NCBI GenBank assembly: GCA_013396525.1
Contig: VWYX01000208.1
Location: 148,881-212,880, forward strand
DNA length: 64,000 nt
Source: Chaetorhynchus papuensis
Lineage: Eukaryota > Chordata > Aves > Passeriformes > Rhipiduridae
Direction of reading: 5' to 3'
Position 1 is the first letter of the stretch. Each line of letters begins with the position of its first letter. Made by a program: the position numbers and the translations under genes. Below the pieces are notes generated by a model. It ran no database searches and was not told the origin of the DNA. It was given only the letters and a program-made list of their open reading frames with translations. Below are positions 23,840 to 36,200 of the stretch, one piece after another.

Positions 23840-24011
23840 CATGGGAAAGTCAGAAGTGGACCAGCCAGCTTGATGGGACTCAATATATTGTCACATTTTG
23901 AAGCAGCTAGCCCTCTTCCCCTCATAGCCATTTTTGGTGTTGTGAGAACTCTAATTCTCAGCCGTCTTTTAACATCAAGGGTAGTTTTGGCCAGTTAACA
24001 AATAGTTTTTA

Positions 24012-24055
24012 AAGAAGAAAAAAAAAAAAAAAGAATAGAAAAGAAAAAGAAAAGC
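24012..24055 (+). repeat. A-rich purine tract in UHRF2 3' UTR
   Basis: Long run of A followed by GAAAAG repeats. Could be a retroposed tail or simple low complexity; no flanking duplication was identified. Confidence 0.8.
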
Positions 24056-24666
24056 CTCAGCTCTTACTGGCCTAGCTGATGCTTTATTTATGATTTGTTT
24101 TTTTGTAACTACCTCAGGACAGAGGAAAGTAAATTGTGTCAAACAATGAAACAATGTTGGGGATGAAAAAAACTTAGTGATGTTTTAGCTACACACTGCC
24201 TCCTGAATATTAGTTGTGCCTGGTCCATGTGGTTTGATTTACAAAACAAAAAAAGAACCCAGTAACAAAACACAAACCAAAAGAGAAACCCACAAAAAAC
24301 CAGGAAAAAGAAACAGATTCAGCACTTAAGCCATTTGGATTAAACAGCAAATTTTGTGGTGTGCATAATCCCTTTTTTGTCTTTTTCTTCTATTATGCTG
24401 TATTTTTTTGCAAGAACAGGCTGATTTTTAGTCTATTTTTGTGAGCTTCATTGTGCTTTTCTTGTATCTTATGCAAGTTGACTACTAATGACTAATGAGA
24501 ACAATATGAATGCATTGTTGCTGCATTAGTGTAAAGTGATCTGTGTTTTTTGCACTTAAAGAGGGTATTCAAGACACTCTAGTTGTGTAAAAAATTAGTT
24601 CATATAAAAAAAGCCACTTCTGTATTAGTTAAACTGTATGCTTTTAGTAGGTCTTGTATCAGTGGC

Positions 24667-24672
24667 AATAAA
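24667..24672 (+). terminator. UHRF2 polyadenylation signal AATAAA
   Basis: A perfect AATAAA about 0.9 kb after the stop. It is the best candidate for the main 3' end. An earlier AATAAA at 23834-23839, only 70 bp after the stop, could give a very short UTR. Confidence 0.6.
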
Positions 24673-24690
24673 TCTATACAGCATTGAAGA

Positions 24691-26629
24691 CAGTGCTAGC
24701 TTGAAAGGATTTAAATTGCTTAATATGGTGACCTGAAATTTTATATACAATATATTCACCCAAAATATACATTATTAAATATTTTATGATTCAGAAAATT
24801 TGCTAGTTTTGTTTTTACTATTATCCACTTAATTAAGTCATAAGATTTTTACAGAATTTATTTTTCAGGTTGCTAAATGCTTTCCTTGGGTGGCCTTATT
24901 TTTCAGGTGTGAGGCTTTACATTCCTTAACTCATTTCTCAATGAAAAGAACACTTAATTTAAAAAAAAAAAAAGGCCAAACAACTCCAAATCAAAATCCA
25001 GTGGTGACATGGATACCCATGGAGCTGCTCACAGCCTGGAGCAGTGCTCGGTTCGCGTCCCAGAGAGGGAGGGAGCCCTGCCAGTCCCACTGGGTTGTGG
25101 GCACAGCTGGGAGCTGTGGGATGTCCTGCACGGGGGTTGGTCAGCTGGGTGAGGCAGATGCCCTGTGTAGGCACCGGGGTTGCAGTGCCAGCCTGCAGCC
25201 CACAGTGCTACAGGTAGCCCAGCAATTTCTGCAGGAAACAGATGTGATTTCACCTGTGTTACAGTCATCGCCTCTGTGCGGTGAGCACATAAGGCTTGTG
25301 GCTTTCTAGCTTTTAGCTGAGTACTGTAAAATATTTTAATGCTTTTGTTTTCCACTGGATAGATTTTACCAAGTAATTCACAATATACATTTTTGTCAGT
25401 TTTAGGTAAACGGTGGGAAGTTATCTTCTTTATACAAAAATATGTAAACCAGTTTTTTAATATATTTTTTCAGTGGCATAATCAAGCAACATGACTGCTT
25501 TTAACAAATATTAAAGTAGCTTGTCAAGACGGTGGAATTAGATTGGCAACACAGAAAGTCCTTTCCTCACATTACAAGTCTGCAGTGGCTTTTCATGATT
25601 TTTACAACCTTAGTACTGTATCAATAGCTACTGAAAGCTAGAGTAAAAAAATTCTGATTTTCTTCACTATGTATTGAGGTGATTTAGGATGTAGGTGCAG
25701 TTTTTCACATAAAAACTGTTATCTGGCCTGACTTTGCTTTAACAAAAAGCCATTCTTGTCTCCTATCATCTGCAGTCTCTTTGTGTACAGCCCCCTGCTG
25801 AAGTCATAAGGTAGGTAATGAAAAAGGTGCAGTGCCCAAACCTTCACTGTAAAAGACACAAAGCTTAGATTACTTAAAATATTGCTGTGAGCACCAGCCT
25901 CATTTGTGTAACTTCAGAGAGTTCCCAGGCTGAGTGTGCATGTAGATCTTCAAGAAGAGTTTGGGCAGTGACTGGTGGTAAGGTGCAAAGCTGTGAGGTT
26001 CTTTCTGTGGTCTCGGTGTTGCCCCAGTGCCTGTTTCCTAATTCACCAAAATTGTGCTTCGTGTGGCTGAATGAGTTGGTGCCTTCAGGGGTGCTCAAAT
26101 ACATCAAACACAGACAACTCTGCACAGACCTGGGCAGTTTCCTTTCAAATGTGCTCATAGCACAAAAGTCTGACTGTGTAACTACTCCCAGAGGACTGAG
26201 AGGATTGGTTTTATGTAAATTTGATTTGGAACATGCTGGAAAAGGCACTGTATAAAAAAGCGCCAGAGAGAGACTTGAGAAACTGTGGAAAGAGAATATT
26301 TTTTTCCTAAGATTTAAGTAATATTAAGAAGTTCACAGTGGTCTTTTATGCCTTCTCCAGAATAAGAGAGGACTAAATGGAACTACTAAGAAAAAAGTGA
26401 TGTGATACAGAACAAGATTAAGTTTGTTAGTGCTTGGAAAAATGCATCATTCTGGCTCATTAAAAAAATCAGAGATTTATTTAAATATTAATCTCTGACA
26501 GTATTCCTTTGTGTAGAAGTTTATTGCTGCTGTGGCAATTGTCACAAATCAGAACTTAAGCTTCATAATTTCATATTGCTCTGGTGGACAAATCCAGCTG
26601 AAAAGTTTAAATCCAAAACATGACAACAC
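24691..26629. other. Intergenic spacer between convergent UHRF2 and GLDC
   Basis: About 1.9 kb with no recognisable gene. It includes an A-tract at 24960-24973 followed by a distinctly GC-rich stretch to about 25310, then ordinary AT-rich sequence. Open frames here are not supported by any recognisable homology. It may be partly long 3' UTR of either gene. Confidence 0.7.
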
Positions 26630-27121
26630 TTAAAATTCGGACCAATTTTATTAGACTAATAACACTGCTAGGTAAAAAAATCAGTATGAAATATTAACAC
26701 TAGCAATGCTAGTTAGTGGTAATACGTGAAGTAAATTTAAAAATCTACTTCATCATTTTTTTACAAAATATAAACAATTACTTCTGCAGTTAATATTTAT
26801 TAGTATTGCCTTACGTATCTGCATCTTTTCTACTTTTTAAACTGTATTTTCCATGCCACTTTGCAAATTGGGTGTTAATTGTTAAAACTTTAGCACAAAA
26901 CAGACAAAATGCTGAATCAAGGCAACTTCCAACAACAACTGCTGTGGAACAATCACATTTTGTTTACACCTAACATACTGATTGTATTTACATTTTAACT
27001 GAGCAGTGATTCAATTAACAAACATGGTGATTTTTCAAAATATACACAGTATAAATATCCCCAGGAAATCAGGAAAGGGCCATCCTGATGGAGTCAAAAA
27101 TGCAGGCAGCTGGAAGCAGTC
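26630..27121 (-). other. GLDC: GLDC 3' UTR (probable extent)
   Basis: AT-rich sequence after the stop. The end is inferred from AATAAA on the - strand at 26647-26652 and a nearer one at 26796-26801. Length near 0.5 kb is plausible for this gene. Further hexamers occur at 26520 and 26476. Confidence 0.6.
26647..26652 (-). terminator. GLDC polyadenylation signal AATAAA
   Basis: Perfect hexamer on the - strand (TTTATT on +), 470 bp past the stop. The alternative at 26796-26801 is equally perfect; use cannot be decided from sequence. Confidence 0.5.
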
Positions 27122-27265
27122 TTAGGAAGATGCTCTCTTCTGTTCAGAAAATGGAGATTCATAGGCTTCCATTGGTGGGCAGGTACAAACCAGATGTTGA
27201 TCTCCATATATGTCATCAATGCGAGCAATTGTGGGCCAAAACTTGCTTTCAGGCTTCACAAATGG
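27122..27265 (-). CDS. GLDC: GLDC exon 25, terminal coding exon and stop
   Basis: The exon is 47 codons plus TAA (27122-27124). It encodes PFVKPESKFWPTIARIDDIY, GDQHLVCTCPPMEAYE and the C-terminus SEQKRASS, which matches the vertebrate GLDC tail. The acceptor is cctcttag. Confidence 0.97.
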   Translation of the reverse strand, partial: PFVKPESKFWPTIARIDDIYGDQHLVCTCPPMEAYESPFSEQKRASS

Positions 27266-30200
27266 CTAAGAGGGAGAAAAAAACTCAACCATCTTAATTT
27301 TTCTGCCACGTAAAGCTACAAAATTACAATAGACATTAGAAGCCTGAAGAATTACAAGTGCTGTGAAAGTGGATTTTTAAGTCATCCTTCAGATCTCTTT
27401 GCTGTCACTGAAAATTACCAAGCATGTGTAATAGAGGTGACAGTCAAAAGAATGTTTAGATTTTCTAAAAAGTGTAGTCATGTCCTGTAAGACATGCTTG
27501 CCAAGAAGCAGTTTTCATGAGATGAAAAAAACTTTATTATCCTTTGAACAACTGGCTTACAGATAGGAACAGTGGAAAAGTGGAGCAGACTGCTGTGCTG
27601 TTCAATATAGTTACAATATAATACATAAAGGAAAATGGCAAACTTCACAGGTGTAGTTGAATTCTTACTCTTTGAAACAGTACGTATCACTAAAATACTT
27701 GCAATTAAGTTTCAGATGAGAAAGGTTGGTTACACCTACATTTAGCTGCTATGACTATGGAAGCAATTAGGAAGTCTGATAGCAGAGTCCAGCTCCAATC
27801 TGACCTTTATTAGTAGCAGGTCTACACTGGTGTTGCCTTCTCCATGCTGACCATGGGGCATCTGGTCACACCCTTATGCAAGTCCTTTTGAGCAGAGCTT
27901 TGAATGTCAGCACATGGGACTCTGTTTTGGGAGCCCTTGGTGCACTATGGCAGAACTGAACTGGCTCTTTCCAATAGGAATGAATATTCAGTGTTGAAGT
28001 GCTAAGATTCAGAAATCCAAATCTGCACCTATGTGTAGAGACTTTTTTTTGAGATCTTCTTTCCTTGTCTTTAAAAACAAACTAATGAAATTGCAATAGA
28101 GCTCACACACATAAAAATTGAGCAACAATAAAATGGCTCTGAAGTGTCGTTCTTACCACATTACTTCATCTCCAACTGAGTAAGAAACTGCAGAGCACAA
28201 AGCATATTTATGTATTACCACACCACCAAGTTCCCATTATGTACTCACCAGTGGGAATGCTGCCACTTCTCTGGAGTAGGGACGATCCCACTTGGAAGAA
28301 GTGACACAGTTCAGAGTATGTGGTGACATCTACAAGAAACAAGACATGTTTAGGACATGAAATTACTGAATTCAGTTGAACATATCAGTGTGAAGCCTTC
28401 TCCAAGTTCACATTACCACATGTAAAGAATTACTGTCTAGAGAACACTTTATCTGGGGGGGAAGGCAGATTTAAACTAGAAGGCAAGTCAGTATTTGGAT
28501 TTTTTTTCAGTTTGCCTAAAGATGCTACCCAAGGCTTACATATGTTTTTGGCTTTTCACTAAATTTGAAAGTCAGTACAGTATTACAAGAATTGAACAGA
28601 ACTTGAGCTGATACCAGTTCTGTGCTGCCATTGCTAAAATAATTAATTCAGTCTTTATTTAATTGTCAATGTTAAGGTCACTCCACTTTCTGTCTTAAGC
28701 ATGCGAAATAAACATCTCTCTTTTGTTACTTTGAGATGGGCTTGAAATATAGATAAGTGCTTGTGGAAATAACTTTCTCTGCTCTGTCAGCAAAGGCTTG
28801 ACTTCTGACTTGAAAAAGCCAAAATTCAATTTTTGAAAAAGTTGAAGGTTTCTCAAAAAAATCTTGTGTTCACTGTTGTGCACTGTTAGTTTTAAGAGTA
28901 CTGAAAGACCAGGAAGTGGGCTTTTGCAGTCTCAAGGGCTAAGCTGATGCTGGTACCTTGCTCTACATGTCATCTTACCTTTAGTGGGTTAATTTGGGGG
29001 TCCATCCTGCCCTCCTCTATTTCAGCAATTTCCTGCCGAATGTTGATCATTGCATCACAAAATCTGTCCAGCTCTGCTTTGTCTTCAGACTCTGTTGGTT
29101 CAATCATAAGTGTCCCTGCCACTGGCCAAGACATGGTTGGAGCATGAAAACCTGGTAACAACAGCAGAAATCAGTCACTGACAACAGGTTATGAGATAAT
29201 ACATGCATTAGCTATCAGCAGATTCACAAATTCAGCCCTTTCTATACAATAATCTTTACAGGACTGAACATTGGTAGTGTTGGCACTGTACTTTAGAGGT
29301 AAGACAGATAATTTTCAAGTATCTTAGTTTTTATACAGGGTACCACCACTGTATTATTTACAATAGTTACCCACTGATTTAATGAAACAGTTTATTAAAA
29401 AGGAACTTTAATATACTTATCTGTGGGAACTCACCTCTATACCTAGTGAAAAGTCTGTTTAAAATGGTGCGTGATATTTAAGGCTCACTCACAAAGGGCA
29501 GGAAGGGTGGAGTTTTTAGTATCAGAATTGGGCTGTGGATTATTCCACTGAAGATGTATTACTGGTTAGGGTTTTGACTGCTTTCATGCATATTCATTAG
29601 AACACAGAATATAGAATATATAAATATATAGACTATATAGAATATATTAGTTCTATAGGATCAAGCAGTTCAATGGGTCCTCTTGTCTGGCAGCCAAAGA
29701 GCATCCACAGTCAGATCCATAAGTGCATGTGTACAAAACTGCATAAACTATATGGGGATGGAACTGTTGAAATCCTATTATCCTACTTCAACAGTATTTC
29801 TTTTTTTTCCCCTATTTTATTTTGTTTTGCTTTGTTGGAATCTTATTAAGCTTTGGCTCCAACCCACTAGCTCCAAATGGTTGAGAGTCATGTAATCAGT
29901 AATTTGATGGGGTAGTGGACAAAACTGTGAAGTAGCAGCAGAGTCTGAAGTACCTACTACAACTCAGTATTTGCAAATATCTCTCCAAGCCCGTAAAGAA
30001 CATGAGGAAACCTGAAATGATTGTGACAGATTCATCATCCATAAGCACAGAACTAGAATGTTTGTGTTTCCCTTTAGAAGAGATTTAGAAAATTTTCACT
30101 TGCACTGCTATTTTAAAGAGTAGACATTTAATTTACCATAATCCTGAAGCCTCTTAGCAACATCTACAGCTTCAATGTTTGCTGTTTTTTTGAAAGGTCT

Positions 30201-33200
30201 TGTATCCAAAATGAATTCATGGGCTACATAACCTGTAAGTGAAAAAGTGAACACTAGGTTTACTTCGTAGGGGAACAAGGCAATTTACCAATCTTATTCT
30301 GATTGGCTTCATAGAGAACATGGCAAAAAGACAAACTCAAAAATATCTACTTGGGCAAAACCTCAAATCTGAGAAATTATCAGGTAGGAGACATATAACT
30401 CAGTTTTTGAAGACTGGCCCTTTGTGTCCCACATCATGTTAAGAAGAGGCCTCATCCAAGACCAGAACTAGGAATGAGTGGTCAAAGTAACTCCTACAAT
30501 TTACAAGTTCTCTGAAAAAATAATTGGATTTGTCAGTGGCCCAACACCACTCGGGTCTTAGGCTATCCTAAATTAATCAAGATAATCAGTTTTATCTTAT
30601 GCCAGAGCAAAGCTCATATCTAGTGTTATACAGAGGCTAAAGACAGAAGTTATCTGTATTTATATGTATGATTCTGGAGAACCTTTTTTCATTACATTGT
30701 TAAATCCTTAAAAATTTGCAACTTTCATTCACTTCTATTAAAGCACAGCCTGCAGGTTTAACCAAGGTGTACACCATTAAATTTAAGACAAATTTAAAGA
30801 TAATATATATTGTACTAAAGTGTTCTTCGATGCTGTTCAGCTTAAACAAGCAAAATAAATTCTCTGATAGTTATTCTACTATCACAAAAATTTTTTTCAT
30901 CTTTTCTTCATTACTGCTGTCCTGTTGCAAGTCTGGAGAGCCAAAACAGGGTACCAGAATGTAGCTAAAATATCGTGCGTTGGCAAGGGAATTCTGTGTA
31001 TCTCACAAAAGTAAACAAGGAGCAGAAATGAGAGAAACTTGGTGGGATTTTTTTTCACAGAAAAGTGTGCAAGGGGAAGTACAGGTACAAAAATTACTTC
31101 CAGTTACTAAATTGTTGCACCAGTGGTTGTGGAGATTTGGAAGTCTCAACTTGGTTGCTTTTCCTTTTTCTGATGTTCATTATTCTGCCATCAGATTAGA
31201 TTTCAAGGAGAACAATCTAATGGTTTACTCTATTTTTTGACATAATTTTTTCTAATTACAAACAGATATTACTTTTCTTCTACTTCCAAGTATCTCAGTT
31301 TCATTGAATACATCCATAGAAGAAGTGTGGCAGGTTATTTCTCTCCTTGTGAACAACATCAAGAGAGGTTTGAAATGCAGCTATCACATAGCATTAAAAA
31401 AAAGAACCATATTGCAAGCCAACGTCTAGATGAAGCAAAAAAAAGTCAGACTGGTAGAAAAAAAATAAGAGTAATACTTGCCTTTTGCTCCTCTGAAAAG
31501 GATTTTGTAGTGCTTCTCTAGCCTCTTTGCCATGTAATTTGCATTTAGTATAGCAATCTCAGAAGCATGCTTCAGACCCTTTGCTCCCATTGTCTGAAAG
31601 AGAGGTAACATGAAGAAACAGATCTAAAACAGGTCCCAAGCAAGCCCAGTGTGCTGCTGCAGTGGCAGGCATGACAGACAGCACACCTCGGTGCACCTGG
31701 CCAGTTGTAAGGCAGACACTCTGCTGTTACACTTTTCCACACGGCACTCACGGAGAAGCACTGGATATTGACTGAGAGCACCTGCGGTGTACACACATCA
31801 TGAGAGTGCCTACTGTGTAAGAGGTTTAGCTTCAAGTCCACAAGTGAGTGACCCAAACCTCTCCTCAAACTGAGAAGCTTTGAACTAAACAGAAAAAAAG
31901 TGAAACACAATGTCAAAAGGCACAGGCTGCCTGTCTCCATCCCACAGCGAGAGCGTCCAGAGAACTTTAGATGGGACAGTGTAAATAGATGGCATTTTGC
32001 ACTGGGAAGAAACAGCTCCCCTTAAAAATTTCTGAGGGATTAAATATTCTGTACTGGGAACCACCTTACAGTCACAAGTGATTTTTACCCACAGCTGAAA
32101 AGCCACCATGAAAATTGCACCAGTTCATATTTGCTCATTTTGAATTCCAGGAGAGCTGGTTTCCCCAGCAGAGGAAGTTTCCATGGTTGGAGTATGAAAC
32201 TGGCAACACAGTATCCTGAATGACACCGCCCTAGACTCAATCTTCCCCAACTCTGTCACTGGAAGCCTTAAATGTTGCTCAGAGTCCCAGCACACCCTTT
32301 TCTCAAATAGATTTTGCATCTACATTAGTCTGTTGGCTAAACACATGTAACCAAATATTTGCTGGCTTATCACTAAATTGCAAGGGGTTAACAAATTACA
32401 CAGACCATGATCAAGCTGTCTCACATGTAAAGCCAAAACTAAGTTCAGTTTTCAAATTCAGAAAAATCCTCTGGAATTCAGGATATTGTAAAGTTGAATG
32501 TTACACAGGTGTCAAGTATAACAATACTGAATCACACAAATAAAAATACTCTTGGGGGAACAGTAATTACCAAACAGCTTTTAAACATGAAAACTTCAAT
32601 GTCAGAAAGTGGAAGCCTGACTGCAGTTTTCCGTGTCCATTTATCTCAAGAGTTATTACAGACAGGAGATAAAAGAGACAGCACTTGTCCTGACATCCTT
32701 TCTCAGGGCGACATTGTCCTTCTATAAAACAAGTAGGCTTGAGGGATGTAAATAACCTATGACTGCTCTGTAGTCACCTGCATTTCAGTCTGTGCAAACA
32801 TCTTACGATGAGTTGCTCTTAAACCTGTTCATGTGATTCCAGTGGTGATTGAACTTGAAAGAGAAAGAGAACCTCAGCTGATACTCCTTATAAAAGTCTA
32901 CACACCTTGATATACACCCAGGAAATTGGCAATATAGCACTGGAACCCCAAGGTGCAGCACTGACAGTACCCAAAGGACATGCATCCTTATCCGGCTGTA
33001 TTTTGATGACAGGGTGGGTAGGCAAGTAGGGAGCCAAATGTTTCTTCCTAAAACAAAAACATTGATTTTAGAACTTAAATGTGTGTTCCTGTGTTACCAT
33101 ATCTGGACAGTTTCAGCAGTAGTTTCTCTTCACCTTGCTCCCAAATACAGTCCTCCAGGAACTCTGGTCTATGCCTTCTTCAAAAGAGAGTTTATTAACA

Positions 33201-36200
33201 CAACTGGTGCCAGTGGAGGATGGCACTCAGTTTTCAACCTATCACAAGATATTCATGGTGCTATCCAAATAAAAATTACCTCCTTTAGACAAATAAGATT
33301 ATTTTCCTTTAAGCACGAATGCTCCACAGGATAGATTCACACAGCTCGTGTACCACTTCTGTGTTCTGGACTACATGCGGTATTATCGGCCCTCAAAGTC
33401 CACAAATCATCCCTTAGCCAGGAAACAGATTGCTGAGTGAGGTCTACCACACGCACTAAAAGGCCACCATGGAAGCCAGGGTTTGGGAATACAGGTGGAC
33501 ACCACCATTCATGAGATCAGCACATGACTGTGCTGGAGAAGGACAGACATTTACAACCAACATAACACCTCTCCCATCCACAACTCCGTACTGAAGGGAA
33601 CGGCCAACCAAAACTCACTAAGGGATATATAAATATATTTATATATATATATGGTTATTTTAAAGAGATACCCACACTCCAATTGGTCCCATTCCAGGTC
33701 CTCCTCCTCCATGGGGAATGCAAAAGGTTTTGTGAAGATTTAAGTGAGAGACATCAGAGCCATAATCTCCAGGACGACACAGACCGACCTGTAAAGGGAA
33801 TACTCTGTTTCAATACATTCTTCATAGGCCATTTAAGACCTATTAAACAATGCAAGGAGAACAGGTTGAAAAAGATGGTGTGTGTTTTTATGGTTTTCTT
33901 TATCATGATGCAGCATAAGCAAGAACTTGATGCAAATAATATTTTGCTTTAGGAATTCTTAGTTATGTCTGTAAAGAATATCTTTGATAAAGGTTAGGCA
34001 GACTAAGCCAGTTTCAGTGAACAACTCACACATCTTATGACACGTTCCAGGGCAAAATCAAATAAAAGAGAATTACTTTCACCATCTTTTATTACTGTTC
34101 TTGGAAATACCACCTCCTCCCCCAAACACTGTGCCATCTTGCATGGAAGCTGTGTTATGGTCTGAACTAAGTATTGCTGTGCTATTTTTACTCCAAGGAC
34201 TCCCAGTAGCAGTAAATCTGCCTAGATTTTGTACCTGAGCATTCATATTTGCTCCATCTAAGTAAACTTGGCCTCCATGTTTGTGAATGAGGTCACACAC
34301 ATCTCCAATCTCCTCTTCAAACACACCGTTGGTGGATGGGTATGTGATCATGATGGCTGCCAAGTTCTCCTTGTGCTTGTCCACCTGGTGGCAGGGAGGG
34401 GAGAGAAGAAAACGTCACTGAGGCCCCTAAAGCTTCTCAAGATTTTATTAAAAAAAAATACAACGAAAGTCAGAATGTTTTACACGTAGGAAGCAAGTCT
34501 ATCAGCAGATAGTCAAAGTAGTTTATAGTCAGCAAAGGATACTGGGTTCCTCCCTTCAGCCACGCCTATAGAAAAAGAGTGATTTCTGAATAAATCAGAA
34601 TTTTAAATCAGGGAAGAAGGCAGGTATTAAAAGATATATCCATATATATCTATATATATATAGATATATATAGTCGCTTCTGGGACCTTCAGACAACCAA
34701 ATGAGACATCTGGCCTTCAAGTTAATGTGAAATAATGACCATTCTCCCTACTTTCAGCAACAGAGTTCTGTTTTTTCTGTCTGTCTTTTATTGTATGACT
34801 ACCATAAAAGTTTGTTCAAATGTGGAAATGTGTCCTGCTAATCTCCCTTGCATTGCAAGAGTCACCTGCAGCCACTACACTTAAAAAAAGAGAAAAAAAA
34901 AAAGTTGCCTAGCAACACCATCTCCAGCACAGGTGGACTTGAATATTGCTAAAAGGAGGCTGAAGTGCAGTTTCAAATGCTTCACATTCATGATCATGGC
35001 TTGTTTATTTCCAGTACTAGCTGTGGACCAAAAGGGTCTGCTATAAAAGAGTCTACTGTGTAGAAAGACTGTTTTGAGCAAGTCCTGCACCAAAGATCCT
35101 CAAATTAAAAGAAATCTCACAAGTGTCACATGGTTAGTGTCTGAGTGAGCAAAAAACAAAACAAAGAATTACTTACACTTTCCAAGCATGTATTCACTAT
35201 TATTGCTTTATTTTCTCTCACAGAAAAATGTGATTCAGCTGCCAACACTATCACCTTCAGGTTTTTCCTGCCTTGAAAATCAAAGATAATTTAATACTCA
35301 CCATTGCTTTTAAATGGGCAGTATCAATGCTCCCATTTTTATCCACTTCAATTGGCTGAATCTTCATCCCTGCCATTTGTGCACTTGCTGGATTAGTACC
35401 ATGAGCCGATTTAGGAATAAGGCAAACCTTAGAAGGGAAAGAAAGAACCTAAAGTACAACTAGTTAAAAAAATCTTAATGTTTTACAGTCTACACTCAGC
35501 TAACAATTCATTATCAAAGTTTCAAAAAAAAAAAAATCCTGATGGTAGCAGCAAATTGCCTCTTTGCTGAATGATGCAACTCAATTTCTTAAGAAAATCC
35601 ATTCAGGTATCAGCATTTAAATATTCATTATGAAAGTTTCATTTGCTGCATAATCATATTTAGGGATGCAATTCCAAAATATTATTTCAGATACTCATAT
35701 TTAGAATCTTTTTGTCTCACCCCACCTTTTTTTAAAACACAGATTTTTTTTTTTTTACAGTTATTAGTCTCCATATGTACAATGACTTGGAAGGAAAAAC
35801 TGTCTAATTCCAAATTTCCACTACAATTTTTTCTGGTTTCCAGTGCATTTTCTTCTGTATTCTGTTCAAAACAAAAATTTAGACCAAAATATTTTGGCTA
35901 TACATAAGAAACTCAGAGCTAGTTGCATGCTCTGTACAGTTATTTCAAGAAGAAAAAAAGAGAAGCACTTTTGCTTAAATAAATGTAGGTTCTTGCTAAT
36001 GATAGGAAAATGGTACACATGTCAGGATATTTCCAGACATTTTCTAGGAATTCCCCCTTTTCTAAAGACAATAAATATTTGTCAAAATAAAAAAACCCCT
36101 TTGCTTCTATTCAATAAGGAAATTGAATAATCTGTCTGTTATGACTCTCTTGGAAATATTTAACTAAGCTTCTTCAGTTATTCAAGCTTAGCTTCATTAA

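Larger units (their letters stand above)
23765..24690 (+). other. UHRF2: UHRF2 3' UTR (minimum extent)
   Basis: Non-coding tail from the stop codon to just past the AATAAA at 24667. It is A-rich, with a purine tract at 24012-24055 and a 16-bp tandem duplication right after the stop. The end is inferred only from the polyadenylation signal; a longer 3' UTR is possible. Confidence 0.65.
27266..35301 (-). other. GLDC introns 17-24 (overview)
   Basis: Eight introns of about 0.45-1.3 kb separate exons 25 to 17 here. Apart from the AT-rich repeats listed, I recognise no further element. The segment near 27780-27990 is less AT-rich but matches nothing I know. Confidence 0.7.

Noticed and set aside
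24890..25355. Overlapping 139- and 108-codon open frames on opposite strands in the intergenic GC-rich stretch
   Set aside because: Open frames are expected in GC-rich DNA. Neither translation shows a recognisable domain, and no splice or promoter context supports a gene.
26245..26262. TATA-like tataaaaaag near the GLDC 3' end
   Set aside because: It lies between two convergent 3' ends with no downstream gene; chance in AT-rich DNA.
27780..27990. Less AT-rich segment in the GLDC intron between exons 25 and 24, suspected exon
   Set aside because: Neither strand gives a frame that fits GLDC phases, and exons 24 and 25 already join without a gap.
31871..32109. Open frames on the - strand between GLDC exons 21 and 20
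   Set aside because: They are intronic, in the wrong phase and without matching splice sites; exons 20 and 21 already join exactly.
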